Shown: piece by piece, positions 13,281 to 25,479 of the stretch
How the letters are laid out: every line of letters starts with the position of its first letter
Numbering within the stretch: position 1 is the stretch's first letter
NCBI GenBank assembly: GCA_037957365.1
Contig: JARHVA010001924.1
Span: 1,608,501 to 1,672,500, forward strand
Direction of reading: 5' to 3'
Origin: Torreya grandis
Taxonomy: Eukaryota; Streptophyta; Pinopsida; Cupressales; Taxaceae
DNA: 64,000 bases
The notes under the pieces: model-generated
Seen by the model: only the letters and a program-made list of their open reading frames with translations
What the model was told of the DNA's origin: nothing
The model's database searches: none
Translations under genes and position numbers: made by a program

Positions 13281-13352
13281 TATAAATGTGAACTAAATAA
13301 GCATAAAATGTATAAATGTGAACTAAATAAGTATAAATGTGAAATAAATAAG
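13281..13352 (+). repeat. 21-bp tandem repeat, three copies
   Basis: TATAAATGTGAACTAAATAAG occurs at 13281, again at 13311, and as a one-base variant at 13332. The first two are separated by a 9-base spacer. Confidence 0.75.
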
Positions 13353-14444
13353 TTTATATCATGATACATAAATAATTATAAACATTTATGATTAGACTAA
13401 ATTAATTTTTTTATGCTATATGAACATGATGTGTACATGTTATAGGGCATATGCACTATGATTTTTTTGAATTTAAAAGACAAGCCTTTTGGCTTGGAAA
13501 TGGCTTCGATTCCCAAACCAAAGGCTTGGACCTATCAACATATAGTTCAATGTGAGAGTTTTGAAAAAAAATAAAAAAATTCAACTTCCATCTCCAAATA
13601 CACTACACATTTCAATGATAAAATTAATAAAATTATTATGATAATGATGAGCATACTTTCCTCTTTCCAAATACATGATTTTTATGTTTTTTGGACAATT
13701 TTAAGGTTTTAATCTATATTGATTTACAACTATATATTTTTTAGGCCACTACATGCCACAAATATACATGCCTATATATGTTTGTGTATCTTTTTTCCAT
13801 TGATACAAATGCAAAAAAAAAAAAAAAAAATGGTTACAAACTAGGCCTAATTCTACACACAATCAAAAAAATAGTTCATATTTTTTTTGAGGTAGTTGGG
13901 GGGTCCACACAATCAACTATCCATTTTTTTTATTATCAATTTTTAAGATCTATTTACTTGTAAAACTAATAAAAACATTCATTGAAAAAATATAAAAAAA
14001 TATAGGTTACAAATCAAATGATCTTATCTAAAGTTTCACAGATGGTTTTAAACAATATTAAATAATGCTCAAAAAATGAGGGGCTACACGACCGACTATC
14101 TAATCTATTTTCCTAAAAAAAAAATAGTTCTTATTCAAATATTAGATGGTTGACCTAGTTATACTTAACCATTAAAAAAAATTAGTGTTTCATAAATCAA
14201 AATCAAAATTATATAATTCATGTTCATATACCATCCTCAAATTTTGAGTTGTAAACATCTCAAATTATCTATAGAAATTTAGACTTCTCAATTTTTGAGA
14301 AAAACATGTCCATGGGTAGGCCCCTTTTTATCCCCAAACTTCACCACCCTCTACCCCTGCCCCCACCCACCCGACCCCACCCCCCCGACACACACACACA
14401 CCCTTTGGATCAATAACCTTTTAAGTATTGTGAAATGACACAAC
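13353..14444. other. No gene; low-complexity DNA with a GC-rich patch
   Basis: AT-rich sequence with several A and T runs (for example at 13812-13830). At about 14325-14400 it changes to a C-rich patch (CCCCTGCCCCCACCCACCC and similar) followed by a short CA run. No frame was recognised. Confidence 0.4.
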
Positions 14445-14735
14445 TTGGGGACCATGACATACCTCATATGCAACCCTCTACTTAAGAATTCAAGATTCCT
14501 ATTTCATAAAATGAGGCACCAACATCAATATCTATGTCAGTTACTATATCATCACCACCAATATATTTTAAACAATATGATTTTGGATTCAAATAATAAT
14601 AAAATTTATGATCAAGGATTGGGAAAACATGCACAATTCATTATCCATCCCATTACCAAATCTAATCGTAGAGGAAGACAAGGTCTTAGCTACATAGAAG
14701 AGTCAACAACCAATAAGGATGGAAAATCTAAATAA
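14445..14735 (+). pseudogene. G-patch-like segment of Gypsy polyprotein
   Basis: This open stretch of 96 codons contains YDQGLGKHAQ followed about 15 residues later by RRGRQGLSYIEE. The pairing of a GLGK-type motif and a GLxY motif recurs between protease and reverse transcriptase in Tat/Ogre polyproteins. The second Tat copy in this window (minus strand, 54627-54725) has the same segment, which supports the reading. Confidence 0.6.
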
Positions 14736-15089
14736 GCCACTATTTATACAAATTTATTCATATCAAAACTAGAGCCTGAAATATAAGTTCATCATATATC
14801 CACATTACAGTTAGTATAACTTGATCTCATTGATGATATAATTTCACCATAAATTTAGACATTAGATGAATTTTCAAATGACAATTCTCTCTCAAAATAA
14901 TTGGGGGCATATGAAGATATCCCTTCCTTATATCAATACAATAAATAACCATGCATATTTTCTAGAAAATTAAGTTCCTAATATTCATGTCCAAATAGAT
15001 AGCCCAAATATTATTCCTACTACACCATACAAGGAAGATATATAATCTTTGAGTAATAAAAAGATAGTGGAATTACATATCAAGACATA

Positions 15090-17560
15090 TCAAGATCCAA
15101 GACCATTATTAATTGAATCCATGTTAATGAATAATAAGGAATTTTTTTTTAGAGAGGATTTATGGGATTACCTAGAGTTATTCATTTGGGCTTATTCAGA
15201 TATGCAAGAATTGACCCAATAATTGAAAACTAGATAACATAGTACTATATTTAGATGGAAAATTAGTCAAACAAAAGATCATAAAAATTCACACTAAAGT
15301 GGAATTATTGGTTAAATATGAAATTAAATATTAGTAGATGCATGGTTTATTTAATCTAATGAATATCCAAAGTGGTTTCTAATATAGTATTAGTTATAAA
15401 CCCTAATGGACTAAGTTGATATTGTATAAACTATAGGGATATAAATAAATTTTGCCCCAAGGATGATTTCTCATTCAAAACATTGACATGAGTTTAGATT
15501 ATACAAATGGTTATAATATGTTATCATTTATGGATGGATTTTATGAATACAACCAAACCAATATTAACCTTGTGTAGATATTAAAATCTAGTCTTAGATA
15601 CTTGATAATAACAATCTTGACATACATTTACCATACATGACTTGAACACAAAAACCAAATACCAATTCACCATCCTATCACACTTTCATGTTATCTTATG
15701 AGTCAACCCTTCTATTATATCTTTATACACCTACAAGACCCTCACTATATATTTCAAACATGCTAAATATATTACACATAGTCTACATGTAAAAGTCAAT
15801 TTCGGCTAGACTAGTCAATACCATTAGTTGATACTGACTCATATGGTTGGAACCGATTCAATCTAATCAATGGATATTTTATAAAATAAAACCCATCATT
15901 GAGGTTGGACCATAATCCTAGAGTGTTAGTGTCATGATGAATTATTCAATTATATCCATATATAAATAAATCAAAGTCTCAATCAAAAGTGACTTGGAAC
16001 TTTTACTTGGTATACATATATACATTATTTCACATTGATACAATCTCCCCTATTCTTTTCAATTTGCATACCTATCACTAGGAAAAATCATAAAACAAGT
16101 CTAAATAACTCAAAATAAACTCTAAAGTAAGCATTACCAAGTATTAAATTCAATCATTAACTACATACACAACAAATGAGCATAATTACACAATTACACT
16201 AGGTGGGAGAACTACACGTGGATTAATTTCCATCCTTAGAGTATTGAAGATGTAGGAAATGGTCATCATCAGAAAAGTATGATTTTGGCCAGCTCAAACC
16301 ATTAAAATTTCACCCAATTTTATAGGTTTATATCCCTTAAAATCACATATACGTTTTCAAGGTAGAGGAGGAGGATTTTTGGGTCTACGCACATCATTAA
16401 TGTTTAGGATCATAAACACAGAAAATAAAAAAAATCATAGGTGACCATATAGTCACTCTACACTACATCTGTGCAAGTCAATATTTACCAATAGGTTATT
16501 ATCAATAGGTGATGGTGACTTGATCCTAAATAAATAACCCAACACAAATAGTATATTAGTTATAGAACTAAACAAACCACATGTGTGATTAACCCTAAAT
16601 TTCACTTCCAAAATGCAGTCACAATTAGATAGTCAACCATAAAATATAAGTATATTAATCTCTCTAATAATTTCTATATTTAGCATATGCCATTTTCAAA
16701 TTATTAGAATCAATATCAGTACTTCACATTCATATGTGTGGTTGAATTCTATATCTATTGATCTGAATCTTATTACAAAGTTCTTTATTAATTAAATAAA
16801 TTTCACCATTCCTCCCAATTAGGGTAAAATACCTTGAATACCAAGAAAAAACATCATTTACTATAACATGGGGAAAATTATGTTATTTATTTATTCCCTT
16901 TGGATTGAAAAATGTTGGGGACACTTACAAAAGAGTTATGAAACACATATTTCATGATTACATACATAAAATTATGGAAGACTATGTTGATGAATTACTT
17001 GTAAAATATAGATAGTGACAAAATCATGCTACATAGTTATGATGAATATTTGAAAGTGTATGTAAAAATACAATATGCGATTAAATCCAAAAAATGCATA
17101 TTTGGGGTATCTTCTGGAAAGCTACTAGGTTACATCATATCTAAGCAGTGCATTGAGATATTTTCAAATAAAGTTAAAGATATCATAGACATGCCACCAT
17201 CAAAAGGATTAAAATAATTACTATGTCTAAAAGAAAGGATTCAGGCTATAATATATTTTATGGCTTAGTTAGGAGATAAAAAACAACCGTTTACAAAATT
17301 ATTAAATAAATATACCAATTTTGAATGGTATAGTATTTCCAAAAATGTTTTTATGTAATAAAAGACTATCTACTTAATCCACCTATTCTTATGCCTATAA
17401 CTTCAAACAAACCTTTGCTATTAAATATTTCTACTATATATCATGCCTTATAGGATTTATTAGTAAAATATGCTTATTATCACAAAGCACATGTACTTTA
17501 TTACATTATTCACACATTGGTTGACTATGAATGAAACTACAAGGTGATGGAAAAGTGATG
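15090..17560 (+). pseudogene. Gypsy reverse transcriptase and first RNase H, split and broken
   Basis: The N-terminal part reads through the equivalent of WDYLELFIWAYSDMQEL near 15150-15200, then a 'PKWFLI' region and a 'SFMDGFYEYNQ' motif ending at 15556. The reading resumes at 16818 with IRVKYLEYQEKTSFTITWG, then PFGLKNVGDTYKRVMKHIF, the catalytic-motif region as DYVDELLVK (normally YVDD), and the thumb region at 17026-17217 (KKCIFGVSSGKLLGYIISKQ). An RNase H remnant follows to about 17560 (KQPFTKLLNKYTNFEW). The gap at 15557-16814 is an insertion. Stops and frameshifts occur throughout. Confidence 0.8.
15557..16814. mobile_element. ~1.26-kb insertion inside Gypsy reverse transcriptase
   Basis: The reading frame breaks off after YNQ at 15556 and resumes at 16818 with the expected next residues, so these 1,258 bases are foreign to the frame. 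CCAA at 15553-15556 and again at 16815-16818 may be a 4-base target duplication. Near 16038-16060 the minus strand reads AATAGGGGAGATTGTATC, like a Copia polypurine tract followed by an LTR start, so 15557-16050 may be an antisense Copia LTR. No coding domain was read in the remainder, so the identity is open. Confidence 0.5.
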
Positions 17561-17836
17561 TCTCTCCCTTATTTTTATTGTTAAAAATATGGCACTATAT
17601 ATTCAATAATGTAACAAAATTATCACAAAATAGATATTCTTAGGTTTCTAATGTCAAAATCACATTTATTAATACCTATAACTAAATGGGAATGTTAGTC
17701 ATGGAATTTGATTAAAAAATAATGCCTCAAAAATCAGTAAAAGGATAAGTTATCATACATCAATTAGCTACAACCCCATTACTGGACACATTACCAATCA
17801 TTGCTAATTTTTTAATAAATTCACATCATATCACAT

Positions 17837-18240
17837 TGATGATGATTCCTGGACTATGTACTTTGACAGATCAAAATGTGCCATAGATGCTAGAGTTGGC
17901 ATAGTTTTCATTAGTCCTTAGTGCCTAATTAAGACATTTACATATCATTTAGGATTTTAATGTACAAATAATATATCAAAATATGAAGCATTGATATTGG
18001 GATTATGTATTGTACACACACTAAAAATAAAATATCTTTGAGTATATGGGGATTATCAAGTTGTGAGTAATAAAAATGTTATATATATATATAATATAAG
18101 AAAAATTAATCCCATATAAGGAGATGGTACAATGATTAAGGGCACATTTTTATCTTTTTATACTATAAATCATACCCTGCAAATAAAATAAACATGATGA
18201 TGCCATGAATAGTAAAAATTATATGATATTTGTTTACATC
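17837..18240 (+). pseudogene. Second RNase H (archaeal-type) of Tat Gypsy pol
   Basis: The stretch from 17837 reads as DDDSWTMYFDRSKCAIDARV then GIVFISP, and further on SKYEALILGLCIVHTLKIKY and VYGDYQVVSNKNVI. The WTMYFDGS-type opening, the AEYEALxxGL helix (here SKYEALILGL) and the VYGDSQLV-type strand define the additional RNase H found after the first one in Tat elements. Several stops break it. Confidence 0.75.
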
Positions 18241-18439
18241 AATGTTTATCACATAATTTTTACTATTCAAAAATTAAAACAATCATCTGTGACTACAAAT
18301 AATTTAGATGTATTATAAGTATATATAGTTATTTGTAGTGACAGTCAATTTAGAATAATATAATGATATCTAAAACTTACTATATGAGTATTCTATCATA
18401 GAGAGTGATACACATTATTATAAATGAAATCTAAAATTT

Positions 18440-19565
18440 GAAGCAATGCATCATTTATTAATTAGGGGATATATATTCAAAAGGTGTTCAATAAAAAGTT
18501 ATCTCACTACCTTAGCTACAAGAAGCCAAGATAACTTTAATAGAAGTACATGATAATGAATTTGTAGGTCATTTTAGTGAAAAATAAATGTATTATAAAA
18601 TTTTGAGATAAAGTTAATTATGGCCTGTAATGAAAAAATAATGTAAAGAACATGATAAAAATAACACAATGTTAAAAGCACAATAAATTCAATCATGCAC
18701 CATCAAAATAATTTTAACCTATTATTTCACCATGGCCATTTCTCTTTGGGGTTTTAACTTTATTAGCAAGATAAACCCACAATCATATTAAGGACATAAG
18801 TTCATTATTACAGATATAATGTATTTTTAAAAATGGGTAGAGGCTATATCATTCCAATCAACTACAAGAGAAGATGTGTAAAATACTGATGGAATAATAT
18901 CATTTAATGGTTTGGATTACCATCATCCATTGTAACAAATTATACATATTAATTAAAAAATAGGACAGTCAAGAGATTTTGTGCTAAATAAAATATTACA
19001 TATACCATATCCACACCATATTATTGAAAAGGAAAATGGGAAAGTAGAGGTGACAAATAAAATAATTACAAAAATATTAAGTAAGATAGTTTCTAAGTAT
19101 GGTGAAGATGGAAAAAATCATATTATATATGCACTTTGGGCATATCACACAAGTATCCATACACCAATAAAATATAAACATTATTATATTATTTATGAAA
19201 TATAAGAAATATTAGCTTTGGGATAAAGATACCATTTTTAAAATTTTATTTAAGAGTCAATATCAAAGATAATGAACATTGGAAAAAAATATTTCATGAT
19301 TTAGAAATTCTAAATGACAACGTCATACAAGATATTGAATATCTCAAGGTTTATCAAGATCATATAAAAAGGGCTTATGGAAAGAAAGATATAAATCAAT
19401 AATTTTATATAGGTGACTTAGTATTAAAAAATAATCAAAAGAATATTAATGTAGACAAGGAAAGAAAAGGAAAATTCAATCCAAATCGGCTAGGCCTTTT
19501 AGTGGTTACTAAAAAAGTGGGTACATGACCCTATCTGATGTAGAGCATCACTAAGGAACAAATCA
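18440..19565 (+). pseudogene. Gypsy integrase, broken
   Basis: A zinc-binding remnant (EVHDNEFVGHFSEK near 18545-18590, CKEHDKN near 18646) precedes the catalytic core. The core shows GFNFISKINPQSY near 18750, GHKFIIT and KWVEAISFQ near 18790-18865, and VTNYTY near 18925. An open part at 18981-19205 has PHHIIEKENGKVEVTNKIIT then LWAYHTSIHTP, the conserved end of the core. The C-terminal region continues through VGDLVLK-like IGDLVLKNNQ and GKFNPNRLGLLVV to about 19565. Several stops; inactive. Confidence 0.75.
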
Positions 19566-20683
19566 TGTAAAAGTGTTTTAGAGTTTATTGTGATAATTTT
19601 TGGTCTTATTTGTGTGTTATAGGTCTTATATGGACCATTAAGATGTATTTTAGTCATTATATGTCTTGAATTTGAATGATTATGGTCTTTTTTGAGTTTT
19701 TCCACCAGAATCCTAAGTTTGAAAATTTGAATTTGTGAACTATGCTTTAGAGTAATGTTTGAGTCTTGTGAGGCATGTAAACATTTTTAAATGTTTGTAA
19801 TAGGTAATTAAAGGTATATAAGAGTGTGTATTATGTATTAACATGTAATACATGGGAAAATCAATGTAAAATCAAGAATCCAACACTTGTAACTGCCATT
19901 GAATGTGGGAATTGGCATAAAAAAAGAAGTTAATTTACATGTTTGGATTAATAAAGAGGTTGAGAATGCATATAGAAGGTTATCAAGAGTTTATTAGTAG
20001 GTTTTTAGGGATAATATTTTCAAGTAATAGTGAAGGAATATTAAGAAATAAACCAAGAACCTGAAATAGAAGTCTATTCTATTGTAGGAGTGTTTATAAT
20101 GAGTTGTTTTGATCAATAAGGAATAGTAAGGAAATTATTTTGGTATTTTATAAAATATATAAGTATAAATAATATATAATAATGATCATACTATTATTAT
20201 ATGTGGAAACATTACAATTTTATCTGCCATTCTGAGTTGTCTTGCATAATTCATTTGAAAAGGATGCAACTTTGTCCACACATAGTGAAGAATTCTTAGT
20301 AAGTGATGCATGTATGATAATTGTTTGAGTGGTTTTGAATTAAAAAAATTAATTATAGAGTTTATAATTGTTAAGAGTGATCATTTTTGGATGTTTAAAT
20401 ATCCATTATAAGGGAAGAGTCCACTTAAACTGTTACACAATCCCTATAAAGAGTAAATATGTGTTTACTCAACCCAAGAAATAGTCCTAACAAGAATTGA
20501 GAATTTTTTTGAGACTTATTATATATTATATAGGTTGTAATAATATAATATAAAACTAGATAAGTAATTAGTTTACTTATAAGATCAATATTTATCTAAA
20601 AACCATAAGTTCACTAACACAGTCCTCTAAGATCACACAAAATTAGGGAAATTTATATGTTGAATACTTATAATGGTTATTCA

Positions 20684-20785
<102 letters not shown>

Positions 20786-21415
20786 TTGAAAATGTGTATC
20801 AAGGTGGGACATAACTTTTACAAGAGTTATTATAGTTTTAAGTACCTTAAAGCTCATTCAAATTCATTTTGTTTGCCCTCTACCTTGCACAGGCCTGTGT
20901 ACAACTATCTAGGGGTTGGAAAATAGAAATTGGTATAATTTTTATTGTAACCATTAAAAAATACCAAAAATTGGTGATCTTTTATGTTTTGATATTATAT
21001 AAAGGATTAAATTTTTTTTATATTTTCCCAAACCCTAAAATATGGATTTTTGAATTGTGTGCTTGCTTGAGGCCTTAAGAGACCTAATTGGAATAAGGAT
21101 GTGTTGAGTTGGGTAGGTTGCATCAAGATTTTAGCCATGTAATTTTAGGTCAAGAATAATAAGAAAAAAGGGTATCTAAATATTCCATTAGTTTTTTTAA
21201 CCTTAATATATTGGTTAAACCATCGATATTTATGCTTAAAGAGGGCTATAAGCTAAGTGACCTTAAAGAGAGAAAAGTTGATTGGGTAAAGAGTTTTAAT
21301 CTAGAGATTATATGATTTGATGAGAGGTGTATATAAGTTTTTATATACAAGTGGATTGTCCTTAGATTCATTGAAATAAGGTAAGAACCATGAAAATATG
21401 AATGAGGCCTTTAGG

Positions 21416-21423
21416 CCTATAAA
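21416..21423 (+). promoter_or_regulatory. TATA box of outer 5' LTR
   Basis: CCTATAAA follows the palindrome AGGCCTTTAGGCCT and is conserved at 33612-33619 in the other LTR, despite about 15% divergence elsewhere. It lies about 320 bases before the LTR end. Confidence 0.5.
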
Positions 21424-21745
21424 GCAAAATCAATTGAGCAAATTAAAACAAAGAATGGAGAGTGAAGTAGTGATGAAATATGTATGAAATGATGGTGTTG
21501 GTGTAGAATGAGATAAGAATGCAAAGGGAAATGAATATTAAAGATATTTTAGAGAGAAAAAGGGACATATACATGCACAAAGAGGCTTAGGTGCCTAGTG
21601 TAGGAAGAATGATCAAGGATTTCAATTGACTAGCATATTACCTACATATGAGAAGCAAAATCAGAGGTTAGTAAAGAACTAAAGATAGATGATTAGAAAT
21701 GGGTGAATGGGTATGAAGGTTGTAGTCATAGGCTCCTACATCAAG

Positions 21746-21757
21746 TATTATCAAATC
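21746..21757 (+). other. Decayed initiator-tRNA primer-binding site
   Basis: TATTATCAAATC, five bases after the LTR end, matches TGGTATCAGAGC at 8 of 12 positions and is followed by CAGGT-like bases that often follow this site in plant Copia elements. The same position after the right LTR has no such match, as expected for a 3' LTR. Confidence 0.5.
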
Positions 21758-24225
21758 AGGTAAGCTCTTGGTATAGTTTATTTTTTTTAATGTTGAAGGT
21801 TGATATTTGAGTTTGTTAAAGATTTCTATGGAGATTGTATGAAGCTAAGTTGAAGGATTAAAATAAGAGAGAGTTGAGAAGTTGTGGTAGAACATCCCTA
21901 ATAAGATACCTATCAAAATCTCAAGAGAGAGAATAGAGAGATTCCAAGTGAGAGTCATAGTTCCAAGGTGAAATAGACTTGGATAAGAGGGTTCAAGGTG
22001 AAAAAGACTTGGACAAGTGAAGATGAAGATAGAGAAGATAAATGAGAAGAAGGGCATGGTAGAGTTAGACTACCACAAGGAGAGAAATAAGAAAGAGGGC
22101 CCAAAGATAAAGGGGTTATATTTTGAAGAAGAGATGAATGAAATAGATAAAAGGTTAGAGAGGATCAATCTCTCAGTGGAGCTCATGCAAAAATATGAGA
22201 GCCAATGGTATGGTTGGGTTATGAAGAAGAAGATAATCTAGTCGCCTATAAGGCTACTCATGGAGAAAATAAGGAAGATTGTCAAGAGAGCTAATGAGAG
22301 GCAAAATATATTGCTATTTAGGTAACTCAAGGAGGAGATAAAGAAGCTCATGAGATATTAACATGAGTAAAGTGAGTAGAACCTTATGAAGAAGGAGATG
22401 GCCATGGAGACAAATAAACCTAAGGAGAAGATGGAAGAAAGCAAGCCTTAAATGTTTAAATCTAATTATTTATTATCATGTATGAATGTAGGTATAAGAG
22501 TAAAGAATGAAAAAGTCCATTTTGAGGACATAAAAGTTGAAAAAACAAAGGAGAACAAACATGAGTAGCATGATTATGTTGAAGAAGAAGCTGATTGGAT
22601 AGCCTTAAATATAGGATGCCTCATATAAGGCATAAAATAATAAGTATTACATAAAGAATATGGAGATAAGAGGTATTAAGGTCAGGATTTAGAATTTGTA
22701 TTACATGAATCAATCAAAGAGGTAAAATATAAGATTTTTTTCTTATTAATGATGATATGATGAACCTTGATAAGAATATAGAGCAGTTTGAACAAGAGTT
22801 TTTAGGTGAAAGAGAATTTCTAGGTAAACAACATGATCAAATATTTGTATATGAAAGTTGGGATAAATTGTAGGCATAAATGATAGATTTATAGCATGGC
22901 ATAAATGATGAATAAAATTACAAAGTCTATCCTATAATATTAAAGGAAAATATGATTAATGTGTATGAGTCTATGGGGAATCAAGAGGAAGAGATATTGA
23001 TGGATGTATAAACTGATTTGTAGTAAAAAAGAGTGTCTAGATTAACACATGATGGAGATGGAGACCAAGTTCAAGATAATGTACAATATTTGAAATAAGA
23101 TCATGAATAAGAGGATTGGATGTGGAAAAAAATTAAATTAATAAATTAAAGATAACCTATCAGAGTTATTTAGTCAAGGAGTAAATAAGGTGGAACAGTC
23201 CTAAAGGAGCAAGAGGTAGAATTTAAAGGTGAAGGAAAGAAGATAGAAAAACCAAGAAGCATGTGGTATATGAGTAAACTTAAACAATATGAAATTATTA
23301 GTCATATAAGATAATAAAATAAAAGGAAAATAAGGAGTTACAATCAAGAAGATGGACTAGTCAGAGTATAAGATGAATTAAATCAATTTACAAGCCAAGA
23401 TAAGTCTAAAATCATGAACAAGCAAGGTATAAATTCATTTGAAATTATCAAATAAATAGTAAGGGTAGATAATTAAGTAAAGAGTATAAATGACAAGATA
23501 AGGACTCAAGGAGATGAGAGATAATCCTAGAAAGGCATGGATGAAGAAAGTAGAAGCAAGAAGGGATGACAAGGACAAGGATGTCCTTAAGGAGACTAAT
23601 AATTCTCATGAAAGTCATTTGATAAATACTAACCAATATGTTGAAAGTTTAAAGATGAGAAAGAATGAGTCAATACATGATCACATGGAAGAAAGAAACA
23701 AGGAATCATAAGATCTCATGATTGATAAATAAAGAGAGAAGAGTAGCCAATAGGATAGGTTGATAGAGCATGCATAATTGGAGGAGGACAATATCAATCC
23801 TAAGGAGATTTAAAGGAGTGAGATAAAGTTAACACAGAGGAAGAAAAAAGAGGGAAGCATTAACCCAAGGACCAATTTAAATATCATGTTAATAAATGAA
23901 GAAAAAGGGCTCATGGGAGGGGATCCACGAGAAAACAAGATAGAGAGCAAGCAAGGGAAGAAAGAACAAGGTAAGAAACTAAAATATTCAATGGGAAATG
24001 TTACAACTTATTTAGATGAAGGTAAACATGATGTTAGTATGGTGAGAAGTTGACAAGTAGTGTTGTGGTATGATGAACCTATAATTGACAATGAGATGCC
24101 ATTACAAGATAATCAAGGTAATGAGTTGACTCACCATGAGAAGGTGGAATGTCACGAGAAGGAAATTAAAGAGAATATAGATGAGTGTTTGTTAAGAATG
24201 AAGGAATAACTAAGGTATCAATAGC
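21758..24225 (+). pseudogene. Internal region of outer element: Lys/Glu-rich decayed frames
   Basis: The plus strand is purine-rich and encodes broken, charged stretches. Examples are 22017-22241 (MKMKIEKINEKKGMVELDYH at its start), 23514-23711 (MRDNPRKAWMKKVEARRDDK at its start) and a run near 23840-24210 with GGDPRENKIESKQGKKEQGK and HEKVECHEKEIKENIDECLL. There is no zinc knuckle, protease or reverse transcriptase. It could be a decayed gag-like protein of a non-autonomous element, or a coding-looking but non-coding purine-rich region. I do not recognise it. Confidence 0.4.
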
Positions 24226-25413
24226 TGATTTAACATTTTAGGATTTTACACATGTAATTGCTATGTTTGGTTGAAGGGCTGAGATGTATAAATCAATTAA
24301 ATAAATATGCAATAATTAAGTACTAATTTATTATGACCTTTTAATTTGTTTTAATTTATAATAATATAAATAAATAGGTATAAACAGATACTTATCTAAA
24401 AATTGACTATCACAGATGTTTTGGGTTCTAAAAGTTGAGATCTAAGTAGTAGTTTGTGTCTTCAATAGGATTTTGGTGTTCATTTGCTCACTATATAGTA
24501 GTTCCCAATTTGGAGAGTAGCACCATCTGTGTGTAGTATCCTCAATGTGGTGCTAATGTCACTTATGCGGGTCTGTTCCTATTTTTAGGGATCACCTATG
24601 CCTATGTTTGTATGTCTTATTCCTATATAGCCCAAACTTATAGCTCTATATTTTACCTAAAAAAATTGATTTGATTTACAAACCCTAATATCCTTGAAAG
24701 TATGGCATAATCAATAATTTTGTGTGTGTTATTAGGATGGATTGGACATCCTCAACACCCCATTTTGTAGAGAGTTGCCTATATACCAATACTCTAAGGA
24801 GGGATCAAGTCCGATGTAGTTTTCCCACTTAGTGCTTGATATATGTGCAAGTGAATGTTATAATGAGAGTGGCCTTGTATGCCTTGAATGTGCTTGAAAT
24901 TTTAAATTATTAAAAACTATACTTAGGGATGCTATAGATGGTAGTAAGTAGAAAGTAAAGCAAAATAGGGATAAAATACCTTATTTTTGCACAACTTTGT
25001 CTTTGGTTTGAATAGCTTTTGCATCTATTTTTCCATCTAGTGAATAGAGGTGGATTAGACTTGTATTTATAGGGTTCTATTGCTTGTTTAGATAGAAAAA
25101 TTATCTTAGGCTAAACTTAGGATGGGAACACATTTGAAAAACTATCTGTTGCAAAGAGATGGGGATAAATAAAGTAGAGCCCAGTTGGGGACACTAGCTC
25201 CATGTGGTTGTAGTGTTCCAAATGTGGTGCTAATGTCCTTTTGGTAGAATGTTAAGAAAGTTGGATTGGGATTTGGGATGATAGTTCTGGGACTTGTCTT
25301 GACTTGCTATAGGTGACCATGGTTTGTTGAATGATTGGAAATTTAAGTATAATGTTCAAGGATATGTATATGGCTAGTCTAGGGATAGGTTAACTCAAGT
25401 GACACTCTTAGCA
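24226..25413 (-). repeat. 3' LTR of inner element (left copy)
   Basis: Plus-strand reading starts TGATTTAAC and ends CTCTTAGCA, so the minus-strand LTR starts TGCTAAGAG and ends GTTAAATCA. It aligns throughout with 31030-32195, with shared phrases such as 'cccagttggggacactagc' near 25180 and 31960. A TATA box on the minus strand (CCCTATAAATA, 25064-25074) is conserved at 31845-31852. Confidence 0.8.
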
Positions 25414-25439
25414 TCTAAGTACCACTTTTAGGTGATTAA

Positions 25440-25466
25440 ATTTTCCCCCACCCAACCCTCCACCAT
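25440..25466 (-). other. Polypurine tract of inner element
   Basis: The minus strand reads GGAGGGTTGGGTGGGGGAAAA about 30 bases before the left LTR. Its distance from the LTR is larger than usual, so the exact primer may be the nearer AAAAGTGGTACTTAGA. Confidence 0.4.
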
Positions 25467-25479
25467 TTATGATAGTAAT

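Larger units (their letters stand above)
14445..19565 (+). mobile_element. Tat-type Gypsy retrotransposon, decayed pol region
   Basis: Domain order along the plus strand is G-patch-like segment, reverse transcriptase, RNase H, a second RNase H, zinc-binding and catalytic integrase parts. The extra RNase H and the G-patch-like spacer are features of the Tat/Ogre branch of Ty3/Gypsy elements (established knowledge). Every domain carries stops or frameshifts, so no protein is made. I could not find gag or either LTR; the left end may have been lost before 14445. The reverse transcriptase is split by a ~1.26-kb insertion. The right end abuts the LTR of another element at 19904. Confidence 0.8.
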
